Assembly (NCBI GenBank): GCA_000720805.1
Contig: JODI01000016.1
Coordinates: 186,001 to 250,000 of the forward strand
Length of the DNA stretch: 64,000 nt
Source: Streptomyces violaceoruber
Lineage (GTDB): Bacteria > Actinomycetota > Actinomycetes > Streptomycetales > Streptomycetaceae
Reading direction: 5' to 3'
A program made the translations under genes and the position numbers. Positions 41,831-50,223 of the stretch are shown piece by piece; position 1 is the stretch's first letter, and each line of letters begins with the position of its first letter. The notes under the pieces are model-generated. The model saw only the letters and a list, made by a program, of their open reading frames with translations. It was not told the origin of the DNA and did not search any database.

Positions 41831-44800
41831 TTACGGCGTGACCTTCTCGATCTTCACGCTGCCGGTGCCCGCGACCGTGCCGCGGGCGTTGACCAGCTGG
41901 ACCTGGCCGAAGAACTCACGGCCCTCCGGGGCGGCCGCGGCGGCGGTGACGCTGCCGGAGACGGTCGCCGAGTCGCCCGTGCCGAGCTTCACCGGCGTCG
42001 AACCGTCGACGGTGACCGTGCCGAGCGCGGCGGAGAAGAACACGTCCTGGTAGTCGTACGCGGTGGAACCGGACGGGACCGCGTAGCCGACGACCTCGAT
42101 GGTGTACGTGCCGGCGGCCGGGGCGGGGACCGAGACCGCCTCCTCCGAGTCACCGTCGGCGGAGAGGCCCACCTGGGTGCCGGCCGCGTTCTTCACGACC
42201 AGGTCCAGGTCGGCCGCCGGGTCGGAGACGTTGCCGATGGCGACGTCCAGCGACTTGGCGCCCGCGGGCACCTCGACCGTGGTGGTGTGGGTCTCGCCCT
42301 GTGCGATGGTCGGCCGGGCCGACTTGGCGGAGCCGAGCGGGCCGCCGACCAGCTTGCCGTCGATCGCGGCGAAGCCGTTGGTCACCTTCCAGGAGGCGGT
42401 GGCCGGGGTGCCGACCTTGGCCTCGGGAACGGTCACGGTCTCCGGGTCGAAGACCGCGCCGAGGACGGAGACGTCCAGCTTGTACGGGTTGTCGAGGAGC
42501 GGCGACGTACGGCGCGACTCGACCTCGATCTCCCAGACGCCCGGCACCGGGTCGGCGTACGAACGCACGTCCGGCTTGCAGCCGTTGCCGTCGAGGTAGT
42601 TGTTGTAGCAGTACGGGGTGCTGGTGTTGTCCACCGGGACGCCGTACGGGTGGATGGCGATGAACCGCGTCTGGCTCTTGCCCTTCAGCCCGCCGATCGC
42701 GACCTCGAGGGACTTGGCGCCCTCGGGGACGGTCACGAAGTACGACCGGGTGCTGTTGCGCTGCACCGAGGAGGAGGCCGCGTAGGTGTACTTGACCGGC
42801 GCGGACACCACGACCGTCGACAGGACCTGCTGGTCGACGCCCGTGGTCTTCGGGTCGTCGACCTCGAGGATCGCGCTCTTGAGGCCCGCGGACCTCGGCG
42901 CGGCCTGGACCTTGACGGTCACCGGCTGGTTCAGCGGCAGCCTCACCTCGTCCGAGCCGAGGATCCGGAACGTCTGCGCCGCGTTGTTCTCGAAGGACAG
43001 CTCGTGACGGACCGGCTTGTCGGAGCCGGAGGTACGGGTGATCGTGACGTCGTACGTCTTCTTCTGGCCGGCCTTGAGGCCGCCCTCACGGTCGTACAGG
43101 CCCGTGCCGGAGCCCGGGGTCTCGAGGAACTGGTCGATCGCGGTGTCGACCGGTGCCTTCACCGTGTAGGTGTGGGCGGTGGCGCCGTCGCGGATCGCGT
43201 CCCAGGCGTCCTCGATGTCGATGAGGCCCGCTCCCTCCTCGTACGCCTGTACACCCTTGATGTGGTCGGCGGTCGAGGTGAGCGCGGTGCGCAGGGTGGC
43301 CGGGGTGAGGTCGATCCTCTTCGCCTTGGCGGCGGACAGCAGCAGCGCGGACGCGCCCGCGGCCTGCGGGGACGCCATCGAGGTGCCCTGGAGCATCGAG
43401 TAACCGGCCGGCAGGGTGTAGCCCGCCTCGGCGACCGGGGCGCCCGGCAGCCAGGTCTGGGTGGTGTTGATCGCGGCGCCCGGCGCGGACAGGGTCGGGG
43501 TGAAGCCGCCGTCCTCACGCGGGCCGCGCGAGGAGAACGGCATCATCGCGTACTTCTTCTCCACGACGGAGCCGTAGTTGGCGGCCCAGGTCTCCTTGGA
43601 GATGGTCGCGCCGACCGAGATGACCTTGTCGGCCAGGCCCGGGTCGCCGATGGTGTTGGCGCCGGGGCCGGAGTTTCCCGCCGAGATCACCAGCTGGACG
43701 CCGTAGGTGTCGATGAGGCGCGTGTACAGCAGGGCGCGGGCGTTGCTGCCGTCGTTCAGCGCGGGCAGGCCGCCGATCGACATGTTGACGATGTCGACGC
43801 CACGGTTGGCGACGAGGTCGATCATGCCCTCGGTGAGCGCCACGTTGGTGCAGCCGGGGCCGAACTCGCAGGCCCGGGACGAGACGATCTTCGCGCCCGG
43901 CGCGGCGCCGTTCATCTTCCCGCCGAACAGGCCGTTGGCGGCCGTGATGCCGGCGACGTGGGTGCCGTGTTCGCTGGAGATCATGCCGATGTTGACGTAG
44001 TCGGCCTTGGCGCCCGCGGCGTTGTAGACGACGTCCTTGCGGATCTCGACGACGAACGGGATGCGCTCGGCGACGTCGGTCGCCGGGTCGTCCGTGCCGA
44101 AGTAGCCGATTTGGTAGCCGTCCTTGTACGGCTTCATCGGCTGCTCGTCGGTGAAGTCGAGGTCGTCGTCGAGGTCGACGCGCACGGTGCCGGAGGCGGC
44201 GTCGTACAGCGCGCCCCAGACGTCGGTCTTGTCGCCGTCGCGGTTGACGTCGCCCGCCTGGTCGCCGCCCGCGGTCGCGGACTCGTAGAAGTAGCTGAAC
44301 TTGTACGAGCCGGCCGGGGCCTTGAACGTCTCGGCGCTGCCGCCGCGGGGGGTCGCGGTGAACGCCGGGCCCGCCGCCGAGGTGGTCATCCGCAGCCAGG
44401 AGCCGTCGCCGTCGGAGACGGGGTCGGTCGAGGTCACCCAGTCGACGATCTTCCGCTCGCCGGTGCTGGTCTTCTGCAGCGCCGGGTGGGCGAGGTCCAC
44501 GCCCGAGTCGAGGATGCCGATGGTGACACCGCGGCCGTCCGCCTTCGGGTGGTCCCGCACGAAGTCGACGGCGCCCGTCTCGAAGGACGGGTTGTACGGG
44601 TTCTCGGCGGGCGTCTTCCTGCCCGGCGCCGGGTAGGAGGCGGTGCCCTTGCCGCCCTTGTCCGCGGCGCCCTCGGCGGTGTCCGCGGCCGGAGACGGGT
44701 CGTCCAGCACGATCTCCTGGCGCAGGTCGATGCCGTGCACGGAGGAGAGCTTGGTGGCGGCGGCGATGGCCGCGTCCGCCCTGCCGGTCGGGACGGTGGC

Positions 44801-45145
44801 GCGGACGTAGCCGAGCTTGTCGTAGGTCTTGCCGACCAGGCCGCCCTGGACCGCGTCGAGCTGTGCGGCGACCTGCTCGGTCTGCCCGGGGGCGGTCGCG
44901 ACCATCAGCGTGACGCTCTTGTCGCCGTCGGCCTTGGCCTCGGCGAGCGCGTCGGCGTCGTCGGACCCCAGTTTGTCGTGGGCGGACTTGACGCTGGGGT
45001 CGGCCGCGACGGGTGCGTCGTCGGCGGCCAGGGCCATGGGTATCGGCCCCGCGGCGGAGAGTGCGGCCACCAGACCGGCGGCCGCGGCGATCCGGACCAC
45101 GCGTCTCACGCCGGATATCGGATCGCGCTGGGCGGTGTGGGTCAT
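41831..45145 (-). CDS. Secreted subtilisin-like S8 serine protease
   Basis: This 1104-residue exported protease has a Sec signal peptide (VVRIAAAAGLVAALSAAG, cleavage after ALA). The prodomain of about 150 residues is followed by the catalytic domain: Asp in GILDSGVDL, His in HGTHVAGI and Ser in GTSMASPQ. The 450-residue C-terminus is beta-rich and ends in repeats of the kind found in PPC-type domains. It would degrade extracellular protein. AAGGG lies 6 nt before ATG 45143-45145; an ATG six nt upstream is less likely. The gene stands alone between two convergent or divergent neighbours. Confidence 0.9.
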   Translation of the reverse strand: MTHTAQRDPISGVRRVVRIAAAAGLVAALSAAGPIPMALAADDAPVAADPSVKSAHDKLGSDDADALAEAKADGDKSVTLMVATAPGQTEQVAAQLDAVQGGLVGKTYDKLGYVRATVPTGRADAAIAAATKLSSVHGIDLRQEIVLDDPSPAADTAEGAADKGGKGTASYPAPGRKTPAENPYNPSFETGAVDFVRDHPKADGRGVTIGILDSGVDLAHPALQKTSTGERKIVDWVTSTDPVSDGDGSWLRMTTSAAGPAFTATPRGGSAETFKAPAGSYKFSYFYESATAGGDQAGDVNRDGDKTDVWGALYDAASGTVRVDLDDDLDFTDEQPMKPYKDGYQIGYFGTDDPATDVAERIPFVVEIRKDVVYNAAGAKADYVNIGMISSEHGTHVAGITAANGLFGGKMNGAAPGAKIVSSRACEFGPGCTNVALTEGMIDLVANRGVDIVNMSIGGLPALNDGSNARALLYTRLIDTYGVQLVISAGNSGPGANTIGDPGLADKVISVGATISKETWAANYGSVVEKKYAMMPFSSRGPREDGGFTPTLSAPGAAINTTQTWLPGAPVAEAGYTLPAGYSMLQGTSMASPQAAGASALLLSAAKAKRIDLTPATLRTALTSTADHIKGVQAYEEGAGLIDIEDAWDAIRDGATAHTYTVKAPVDTAIDQFLETPGSGTGLYDREGGLKAGQKKTYDVTITRTSGSDKPVRHELSFENNAAQTFRILGSDEVRLPLNQPVTVKVQAAPRSAGLKSAILEVDDPKTTGVDQQVLSTVVVSAPVKYTYAASSSVQRNSTRSYFVTVPEGAKSLEVAIGGLKGKSQTRFIAIHPYGVPVDNTSTPYCYNNYLDGNGCKPDVRSYADPVPGVWEIEVESRRTSPLLDNPYKLDVSVLGAVFDPETVTVPEAKVGTPATASWKVTNGFAAIDGKLVGGPLGSAKSARPTIAQGETHTTTVEVPAGAKSLDVAIGNVSDPAADLDLVVKNAAGTQVGLSADGDSEEAVSVPAPAAGTYTIEVVGYAVPSGSTAYDYQDVFFSAALGTVTVDGSTPVKLGTGDSATVSGSVTAAAAAPEGREFFGQVQLVNARGTVAGTGSVKIEKVTP

Positions 45146-45387
45146 CGGCATCCCTTGTAGGTAAAGGAACGAGCGGGGTGCGACCGGAACCGATCGATCC
45201 CGGCCGCTTCGATCCGGATTGCGATCCCGGACGGGCGCACAGCTTTACCGATGAGAAAGATGTTTAGTGAGAGTTGACCGAATCGATATGGACGCATGGG
45301 GAAAACCCCCTATGCGCTCGACGGAGACGAGTTCCGAAAAGGGGCAAGTCGACCGAGCGGCGGCCGTCGGCGGGTTAACGTCCCTGG

Positions 45388-45882
45388 ATGCGAAGGAAGT
45401 TGAGGGTGGCGGCCTACGCCATATGCGTGCGTGACGGACAGCTCCTGCTCTCCCGCTCCCCGGCGCTGGACGGCGGACCGCCGGAGTGGGTACTGCCCGG
45501 CGGGGGCATGGAGCACGGCGAGGACCCCTACGACACCGTCGTACGGGAGGTGGCCGAGGAGACCGGCTACCGCATCGACGTCACCGGCCTGCTCGGCGTC
45601 GACTCCTTTCACAGCGTCCTCCCCGGCCGCCTCCAACGCCCCCTCGACCATCACGGCGTACGGCTCGTCTACGAGGGCAGGGTCACCGGCGGCGAACTGC
45701 GCTACGAGATCGGCGGCTCCACCGACATGGCCGCCTGGCACGACCTGGACGCCGTGCCCGCGCTGAACCTGGTGCCGATGGTCGGGATCGGGCTGCGGCT
45801 GTGGCGTGAGCGGCCGGCCGCCGGGCGGCTCGAACCCGGTCCGGGAACAGCTCCCCTACCCGGAAAGATGAACACGGAGTAG
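45388..45882 (+). CDS. NUDIX hydrolase
   Basis: This 164-residue hydrolase contains a complete Nudix box (GGGMEHGEDP, then REVAEETGY), preceded by the usual beta strands. Members cleave nucleoside diphosphates linked to another group. The substrate cannot be read from the sequence. The C-terminal 25 residues are disordered, Pro-rich and beyond the fold. No other gene is in the operon. Confidence 0.85.
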   Translation: MRRKLRVAAYAICVRDGQLLLSRSPALDGGPPEWVLPGGGMEHGEDPYDTVVREVAEETGYRIDVTGLLGVDSFHSVLPGRLQRPLDHHGVRLVYEGRVTGGELRYEIGGSTDMAAWHDLDAVPALNLVPMVGIGLRLWRERPAAGRLEPGPGTAPLPGKMNTE

Positions 45883-46081
45883 CCGTCCCCGGGCCGTTGG
45901 GGGTGCGGTCGAGGACGCGCAGGCTAGCCCAAGATCCACGTACGGTGATCGGCGCTGCGCGTTGCCGCCTCGTTCACGCGCAGGTCATACCCGGTGCCAA
46001 CGATCGGTAGTGAGCGGGATGTTCGCGACAGCGACCGCCCGCGACCACTGCCGACGCGTTCGCACTCGGGGAGATCGCGCC

Positions 46082-47842
46082 ATGTCGCGCACACGCTCTG
46101 TCGCCGGTTCCGCACTCGGGACCAACCGCCGTACCGTCCTCGCCGCCACCGCGGCGGTCACCCTCTCCGCGGGCGTCGGCTACGCCCTGCGGCCCACCGA
46201 CAGCCAGGCCGCCCCCACCACCGGCACGGAAACCGCCGAGGTCGCTGTCGCCCAGTCACGCAAGGCCCCGGCCCCACCCCTGGCCCCCTACACCCGCGGC
46301 ACCACCCTCGCCTCGGTCGCCGCCCCGCGCAACGCCTCCGGCTACCGCCGCCTCGGCGACGGCCCCGGCTGGAGCCGCAAGGTCCGCTCCGAGCTGGCCG
46401 CGCCGAAGACGGGCCGGGCCGGGCGCCGCACCACGCTCGCCGCGTTCGTGCAGCTCACCGACATGCACCTGATCGACGTCCAGCACCCACTGCGCCTGGA
46501 GTACCTGCGCTCCACCGACCGGCACGCCTGGCGGCCGCACGAGGCGCTGACCGTGCCCGGCGCGATAGCGCTGGTGGAGCGCATCAACGCGCTGCGCGGC
46601 GCCCCCGCCACCGGCGCCCCGCTCCACTTCGCCATGACCACCGGCGACAACACCGACAACAACGCCAGAACCGAGCTGGACTGGTTCCTGAAGGTGATGA
46701 GCGGCGGCCGGGTCACCGCCAACTCCGGTGACCCGCGGCACTACGAGGGCGTGCAGAACACCGGCATCAAGCAGTACTGGCAGCCCGACGCGACCGTCCG
46801 CGACGCCGACAAGCAGCTCGGCTTCCCGCACCTGAGCGGGTACCTCGCCGCCGCCGTCCGGGAGTTGAACAGCCCCGGCCTCAACCTGCCCTGGTACTCC
46901 ACGGTCGGCAACCACGACGCCCTGCCGCTCGGCTGCTACGGCCACGGCGACTCCTGGCTCGCCGAGTACGCGGTCGGCGGCAGGAAGCTGATGAACGTGT
47001 CCGCGGCCGAGGCGAAGAAGCTCCAGAACGCCATCAAGGACGCCAAGGACCCGAAGGGCACCGCGTTCCGCGACTTCCTCAAGGCCCACACCCGCGACAT
47101 GCGCTCGGTCACTCCCGACGAGCGGCGCGCCCCCTACACCGCCACCGAGTACCTCAAGGCCCACCTCGACCCGGCCCACCGCGGCCTCGGCCCGGTGGGC
47201 CACGGCTACTCCACCGCCAACCTCGACGCGGGCACCCAGTACTACAGCTTCCGCATCGCCGACGACGTCATCGGCATCAGCCTCGACACCACCGACGCGG
47301 GCGGCCACTACCAGGGCTCCATCGGGACGGCCCAGCTGACGTGGCTGGACCGGACGCTCCGCGAGAACAAGGACTCGTACGCGGTCGTCTTCAGCCACCA
47401 CACCAGCGAGTCCATGACGAACACCCGCCCCGACCCGGCCCGCCCCGGCGAGCGCCGCCACGACGGCCAGGAGGTCGTCGCCCTCCTCGGCCGCCACGCC
47501 AACGTCCTGGCGTGGGTCAACGGCCACATCCACCGCAACGACATCACCCCGCACCGGGCGTCCGGCGGCCGCTCCTTCTGGGAGATCTCCACCGCCTCCC
47601 ACGTCGACCACCCGCAACTGGCCCGGGTGATCGAACTGGCGGACAACAAGGACGGCACGCTCTCGATCTTCACCACCTGCATCGAGTCCGCGGCCCCCCA
47701 CCGCACCGACTTCACCGACCTCTCCCAGACCGGCCTCGCCGCCCTGTACCGCGAACTCTCCTACAACGCCCCCGGCGCCAACCTCACCCTCGGCGGCGAC
47801 GCGCAGGACCGGAACACCGAGCTGGTGCTGAAGAAGGGCTGA
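46082..47842 (+). CDS. Tat-exported metallophosphoesterase (TIGR03767-type)
   Basis: This 586-residue calcineurin-like phosphoesterase is exported by the Tat pathway: TNRRTVLAATAAV followed by a hydrophobic stretch and Ala-rich cleavage region. The metal ligands are visible in TDMHLID, TGDNTDNN, VGNHDAL, FSHHT and NGHIHRN, so a dinuclear metal site is intact. Substrates are probably extracellular phosphate esters. GGGAGA precedes ATG 46082-46084; the frame is open further upstream but that region lacks codon bias. The following gene starts 12 nt after its stop. Confidence 0.88.
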   Translation: MSRTRSVAGSALGTNRRTVLAATAAVTLSAGVGYALRPTDSQAAPTTGTETAEVAVAQSRKAPAPPLAPYTRGTTLASVAAPRNASGYRRLGDGPGWSRKVRSELAAPKTGRAGRRTTLAAFVQLTDMHLIDVQHPLRLEYLRSTDRHAWRPHEALTVPGAIALVERINALRGAPATGAPLHFAMTTGDNTDNNARTELDWFLKVMSGGRVTANSGDPRHYEGVQNTGIKQYWQPDATVRDADKQLGFPHLSGYLAAAVRELNSPGLNLPWYSTVGNHDALPLGCYGHGDSWLAEYAVGGRKLMNVSAAEAKKLQNAIKDAKDPKGTAFRDFLKAHTRDMRSVTPDERRAPYTATEYLKAHLDPAHRGLGPVGHGYSTANLDAGTQYYSFRIADDVIGISLDTTDAGGHYQGSIGTAQLTWLDRTLRENKDSYAVVFSHHTSESMTNTRPDPARPGERRHDGQEVVALLGRHANVLAWVNGHIHRNDITPHRASGGRSFWEISTASHVDHPQLARVIELADNKDGTLSIFTTCIESAAPHRTDFTDLSQTGLAALYRELSYNAPGANLTLGGDAQDRNTELVLKKG

Positions 47843-47854
47843 GACGATCGGAGA

Positions 47855-48520
47855 GTGCGTCCCCTCCGACACGGCTACACCAACCGGACCCTCGGCGACG
47901 GGGCCGTCGTGCGCAAGACGTACGACGGCCCGGACGCCGCCGCCCGGCTCCACCGCGAGCACACCCTGCTGCGCGCTCTGCGCGGCCGGGTGCCGGTGCC
48001 GCCGGTGCTCCGCGCCGACGGCCACACCCTCACCCTCGGCTTCGTCCCCGGCGTTCACGGCCAGGAACTCCTCGACGCGGGACGGGCGGAGCAGGTGCTG
48101 GAGTCCTGCGGACAGCTGCTGCGGCGTCTTCACTCCGGGCCGCCGCCGGACCTGCCGGGCGCCGGGGCGGGCGAGGTCCTCGTGCACGGTGACTTCGGGC
48201 CGCAGAACCTCCTTCTCGACCCCTCGACCTTCGAGGTCACCGCCCTGCTCGACTGGGAGTTCGCCCACCTCGGGAAAGCGGTCGAGGATCTCGCCTGGTG
48301 CGAGTGGATCGTACGGACGCACCACCCGGAACACGTGCGCTCCCTCGGCCGCTTCTTCGCCGCGTACGGTGCCCCGGTCCCCGCCTGGCCGGAGCGCCGG
48401 GCCGCGATGCTCGCCAAGTGCGGCCGGCTGAAGGAGTTCTGCCGTCGCCGGGACGCGCACGGGCCGGGCGTGCGTCAGTGGGAGGAGCGGGCCCGGATCA
48501 CGGCCGCGTGGCGGGAGTAG
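47855..48520 (+). CDS. Aminoglycoside phosphotransferase-like kinase
   Basis: This 221-residue protein has the APH/choline-kinase core: catalytic VHGDFGPQNLL and metal-binding LLDWEFAHLG. It is shorter than typical APHs (about 260 to 300) with a compressed N-lobe and a reduced C-terminal helical region. It could phosphorylate a small alcohol or amino sugar. GTG 47855-47857 starts 12 nt after the phosphoesterase stop, so both may be co-transcribed. The last 23 nt overlap the convergent gene. Confidence 0.75.
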   Translation: MRPLRHGYTNRTLGDGAVVRKTYDGPDAAARLHREHTLLRALRGRVPVPPVLRADGHTLTLGFVPGVHGQELLDAGRAEQVLESCGQLLRRLHSGPPPDLPGAGAGEVLVHGDFGPQNLLLDPSTFEVTALLDWEFAHLGKAVEDLAWCEWIVRTHHPEHVRSLGRFFAAYGAPVPAWPERRAAMLAKCGRLKEFCRRRDAHGPGVRQWEERARITAAWRE

Positions 48521-48893
48521 GGCGGCTGCGAGGGCGCGGGAGCCGGCGGCGGACGCTGTCGGGGAGTCCGCCCGCCGAGGCCAGGACGACGAGACCCGCC
48601 GCGCCGTACGTGACGTACACCGTGCCCTGGACCAGGTACCCGCGGCGTTCCCGTATCTGGGCGTACTTCTGCTGGTCGTATGTTCGCGTGCCCGCCGAGC
48701 GGCCGTCGAGGGCGTAGTCGATGTAACACGTGAAGCCCCGTCGCATGCGGCCGGGATGTTCCTCGCCGTCCGCGTCCAGTTGGAGGCCGTCGCAGTGCGG
48801 TGCGACGGAGGTCGCCGCGCCCTTCGCCAGGGTGATCAGGCCCCAGAGCAGCGGCAGCAGGAACAGCACGAGAAACACGCCTCGGAACTTCAT
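48498..48893 (-). CDS. Small membrane protein with two helices
   Basis: This 131-residue protein has an N-terminal helix (VFLVLFLLPLLWGLITLA), an external loop of about 70 residues with cysteines (APHCDGL, GFTCYIDYAL) and a second helix (VYVTYGAAGLVVLASAGGL), then an Arg/Pro-rich cytoplasmic tail. The Cys pair may form a disulfide. No family was recognised. Its 3' end overlaps the APH-like gene by 23 nt on the opposite strand. Confidence 0.65.
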   Translation of the reverse strand: MKFRGVFLVLFLLPLLWGLITLAKGAATSVAPHCDGLQLDADGEEHPGRMRRGFTCYIDYALDGRSAGTRTYDQQKYAQIRERRGYLVQGTVYVTYGAAGLVVLASAGGLPDSVRRRLPRPRSRPTPATRP

Positions 48894-48944
48894 GCCGCCC
48901 TACCCAACCATCCTTCCGACGGGACGGCCGTACAAGGGCCGTCA

Positions 48945-50009
48945 TCACCGGGGCAGCACCACGACATACGCGGCGGGATCCCGGTCGGCGGCCGCCATCA
49001 GGGCCGTACGGACGACCGTCGCCTGCTGTTCCATCGCGTCCCGGAGCTTCTTCGGGGTGAGGTGGACGACCGTGATGCCCAGCCGCTCCAAGTGCTCGCG
49101 CTTACGGGCGTATTCCGACCACAGGCCGTCGGCGTCGTCGTCGGACTGCCGGTTGCCGTGGCGGGGTGCACGGGTGTCGAGCTCGACCGCCACCGCCTGT
49201 TCCGCCCAGTACGCGTCCAGGCCGCCGAGGTGCGGGCCGCCGGGGAGGCGCAGGTCCACGTTCCACACCGGGTCCGGGAGGCCGTACTCCCGGACCATGC
49301 GGTACAGGCGGTCCTCCGCGATCGCGCGGCCCTCGGCCAGCAGGGAGTCCACCGCGTCCACCACCTGCGGCCGGCTCAGCAGCTTCGCGTCGTTCAGCTC
49401 CCGTACCACCGCCGCCGGTTCGCAGTGCCGGCCGCGCACCGCCTCGGTCAGCAGCCGGCGTACGGCGTCCGCGTCCGTGAGTTCGGCCACCGCGTCGGCC
49501 AGAGCGCGCGGGACCGGGGCGACCGGCAGGCCCGACACGGCTTGCGGGGTGGGCAGTACGGCCGTACGGACGATCCGGACGCAGCCCGTCGAGCGCAGCC
49601 GGCGCATCCGGTGGACCAGGACGTCGACCCGGTCGAGGGACGGCAGGGGAGGGGTCGCGCTGAAGCCGTGCAGGGTGAGCGCGGCCAGGCCCGTGATCAC
49701 GGCGTCCGCGTACGCCGGCCGGTGCGGGTCCTGGGGGCCGGGCTGGGCCGGAACCCCGCTCTTCTCCCGCGCCGTGTACATCAGCGCCGCGTGCAGCCGT
49801 TCCTCGCCGGTCGGCGGGCCGGGGTGGAGCAGGAAGACGCCCGGGAGGATCTGCTGCCAGGGCCCGCCGGGGCGGCACCGCTCGTCGGCCTGAGCGGCGG
49901 AGACGCCGTGCGAGCGGAGGTGGGCGGCCGTCACCACCCGGCGGCACGTCTCCGAAAGGTGGCTCAGGGGGCGGGGGGTGACCGGGGGGAGCGGGGTGTT
50001 GTGGTTCAT
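48945..50009 (-). CDS. AbiEi/DUF559-like orphan protein
   Basis: This 354-residue protein has an N-terminal winged-helix region of the AbiEi antitoxin type (HLRSHGVSAAQADERC, ILPGVFLLHPGPPT) and a C-terminal endonuclease-like half (VAVELDTRAPRHGN, ITVVHLTPKKL) of the DUF559/very-short-patch fold. Such orphans are abundant in actinomycetes without a linked AbiEii toxin, and none is visible here. The role is unknown. ATG 50007-50009 was chosen; the frame stays open further upstream without a good ribosome-binding site. Confidence 0.6.
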   Translation of the reverse strand: MNHNTPLPPVTPRPLSHLSETCRRVVTAAHLRSHGVSAAQADERCRPGGPWQQILPGVFLLHPGPPTGEERLHAALMYTAREKSGVPAQPGPQDPHRPAYADAVITGLAALTLHGFSATPPLPSLDRVDVLVHRMRRLRSTGCVRIVRTAVLPTPQAVSGLPVAPVPRALADAVAELTDADAVRRLLTEAVRGRHCEPAAVVRELNDAKLLSRPQVVDAVDSLLAEGRAIAEDRLYRMVREYGLPDPVWNVDLRLPGGPHLGGLDAYWAEQAVAVELDTRAPRHGNRQSDDDADGLWSEYARKREHLERLGITVVHLTPKKLRDAMEQQATVVRTALMAAADRDPAAYVVVLPR

Positions 50010-50223
50010 GACCGGCAGATTCCCGCCCCTGATCCGGTCTTGAACCGTTGTTACACGCTCGTCGACAAATCCGGACAAGCCAGCACTAAAGGACGGATGT
50101 TCGGATGTCGAGTAGGCGCGGAAAACCCCTGGTCCGTTCGGTGTGGCCCAGGGGTTACGGGGTTTGATGCCCGAATTCCGTAACGGTGACGGCACGCTCA
50201 GGCTTTGGCCAGGGTTCCGCCTA

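Noticed and set aside
42287..45160. 957-codon plus-strand frame opposite the S8 protease
   Set aside because: It is wholly antisense to a protease with intact catalytic motifs and consists of Val/Arg/Gly/Asp-rich shadow sequence.
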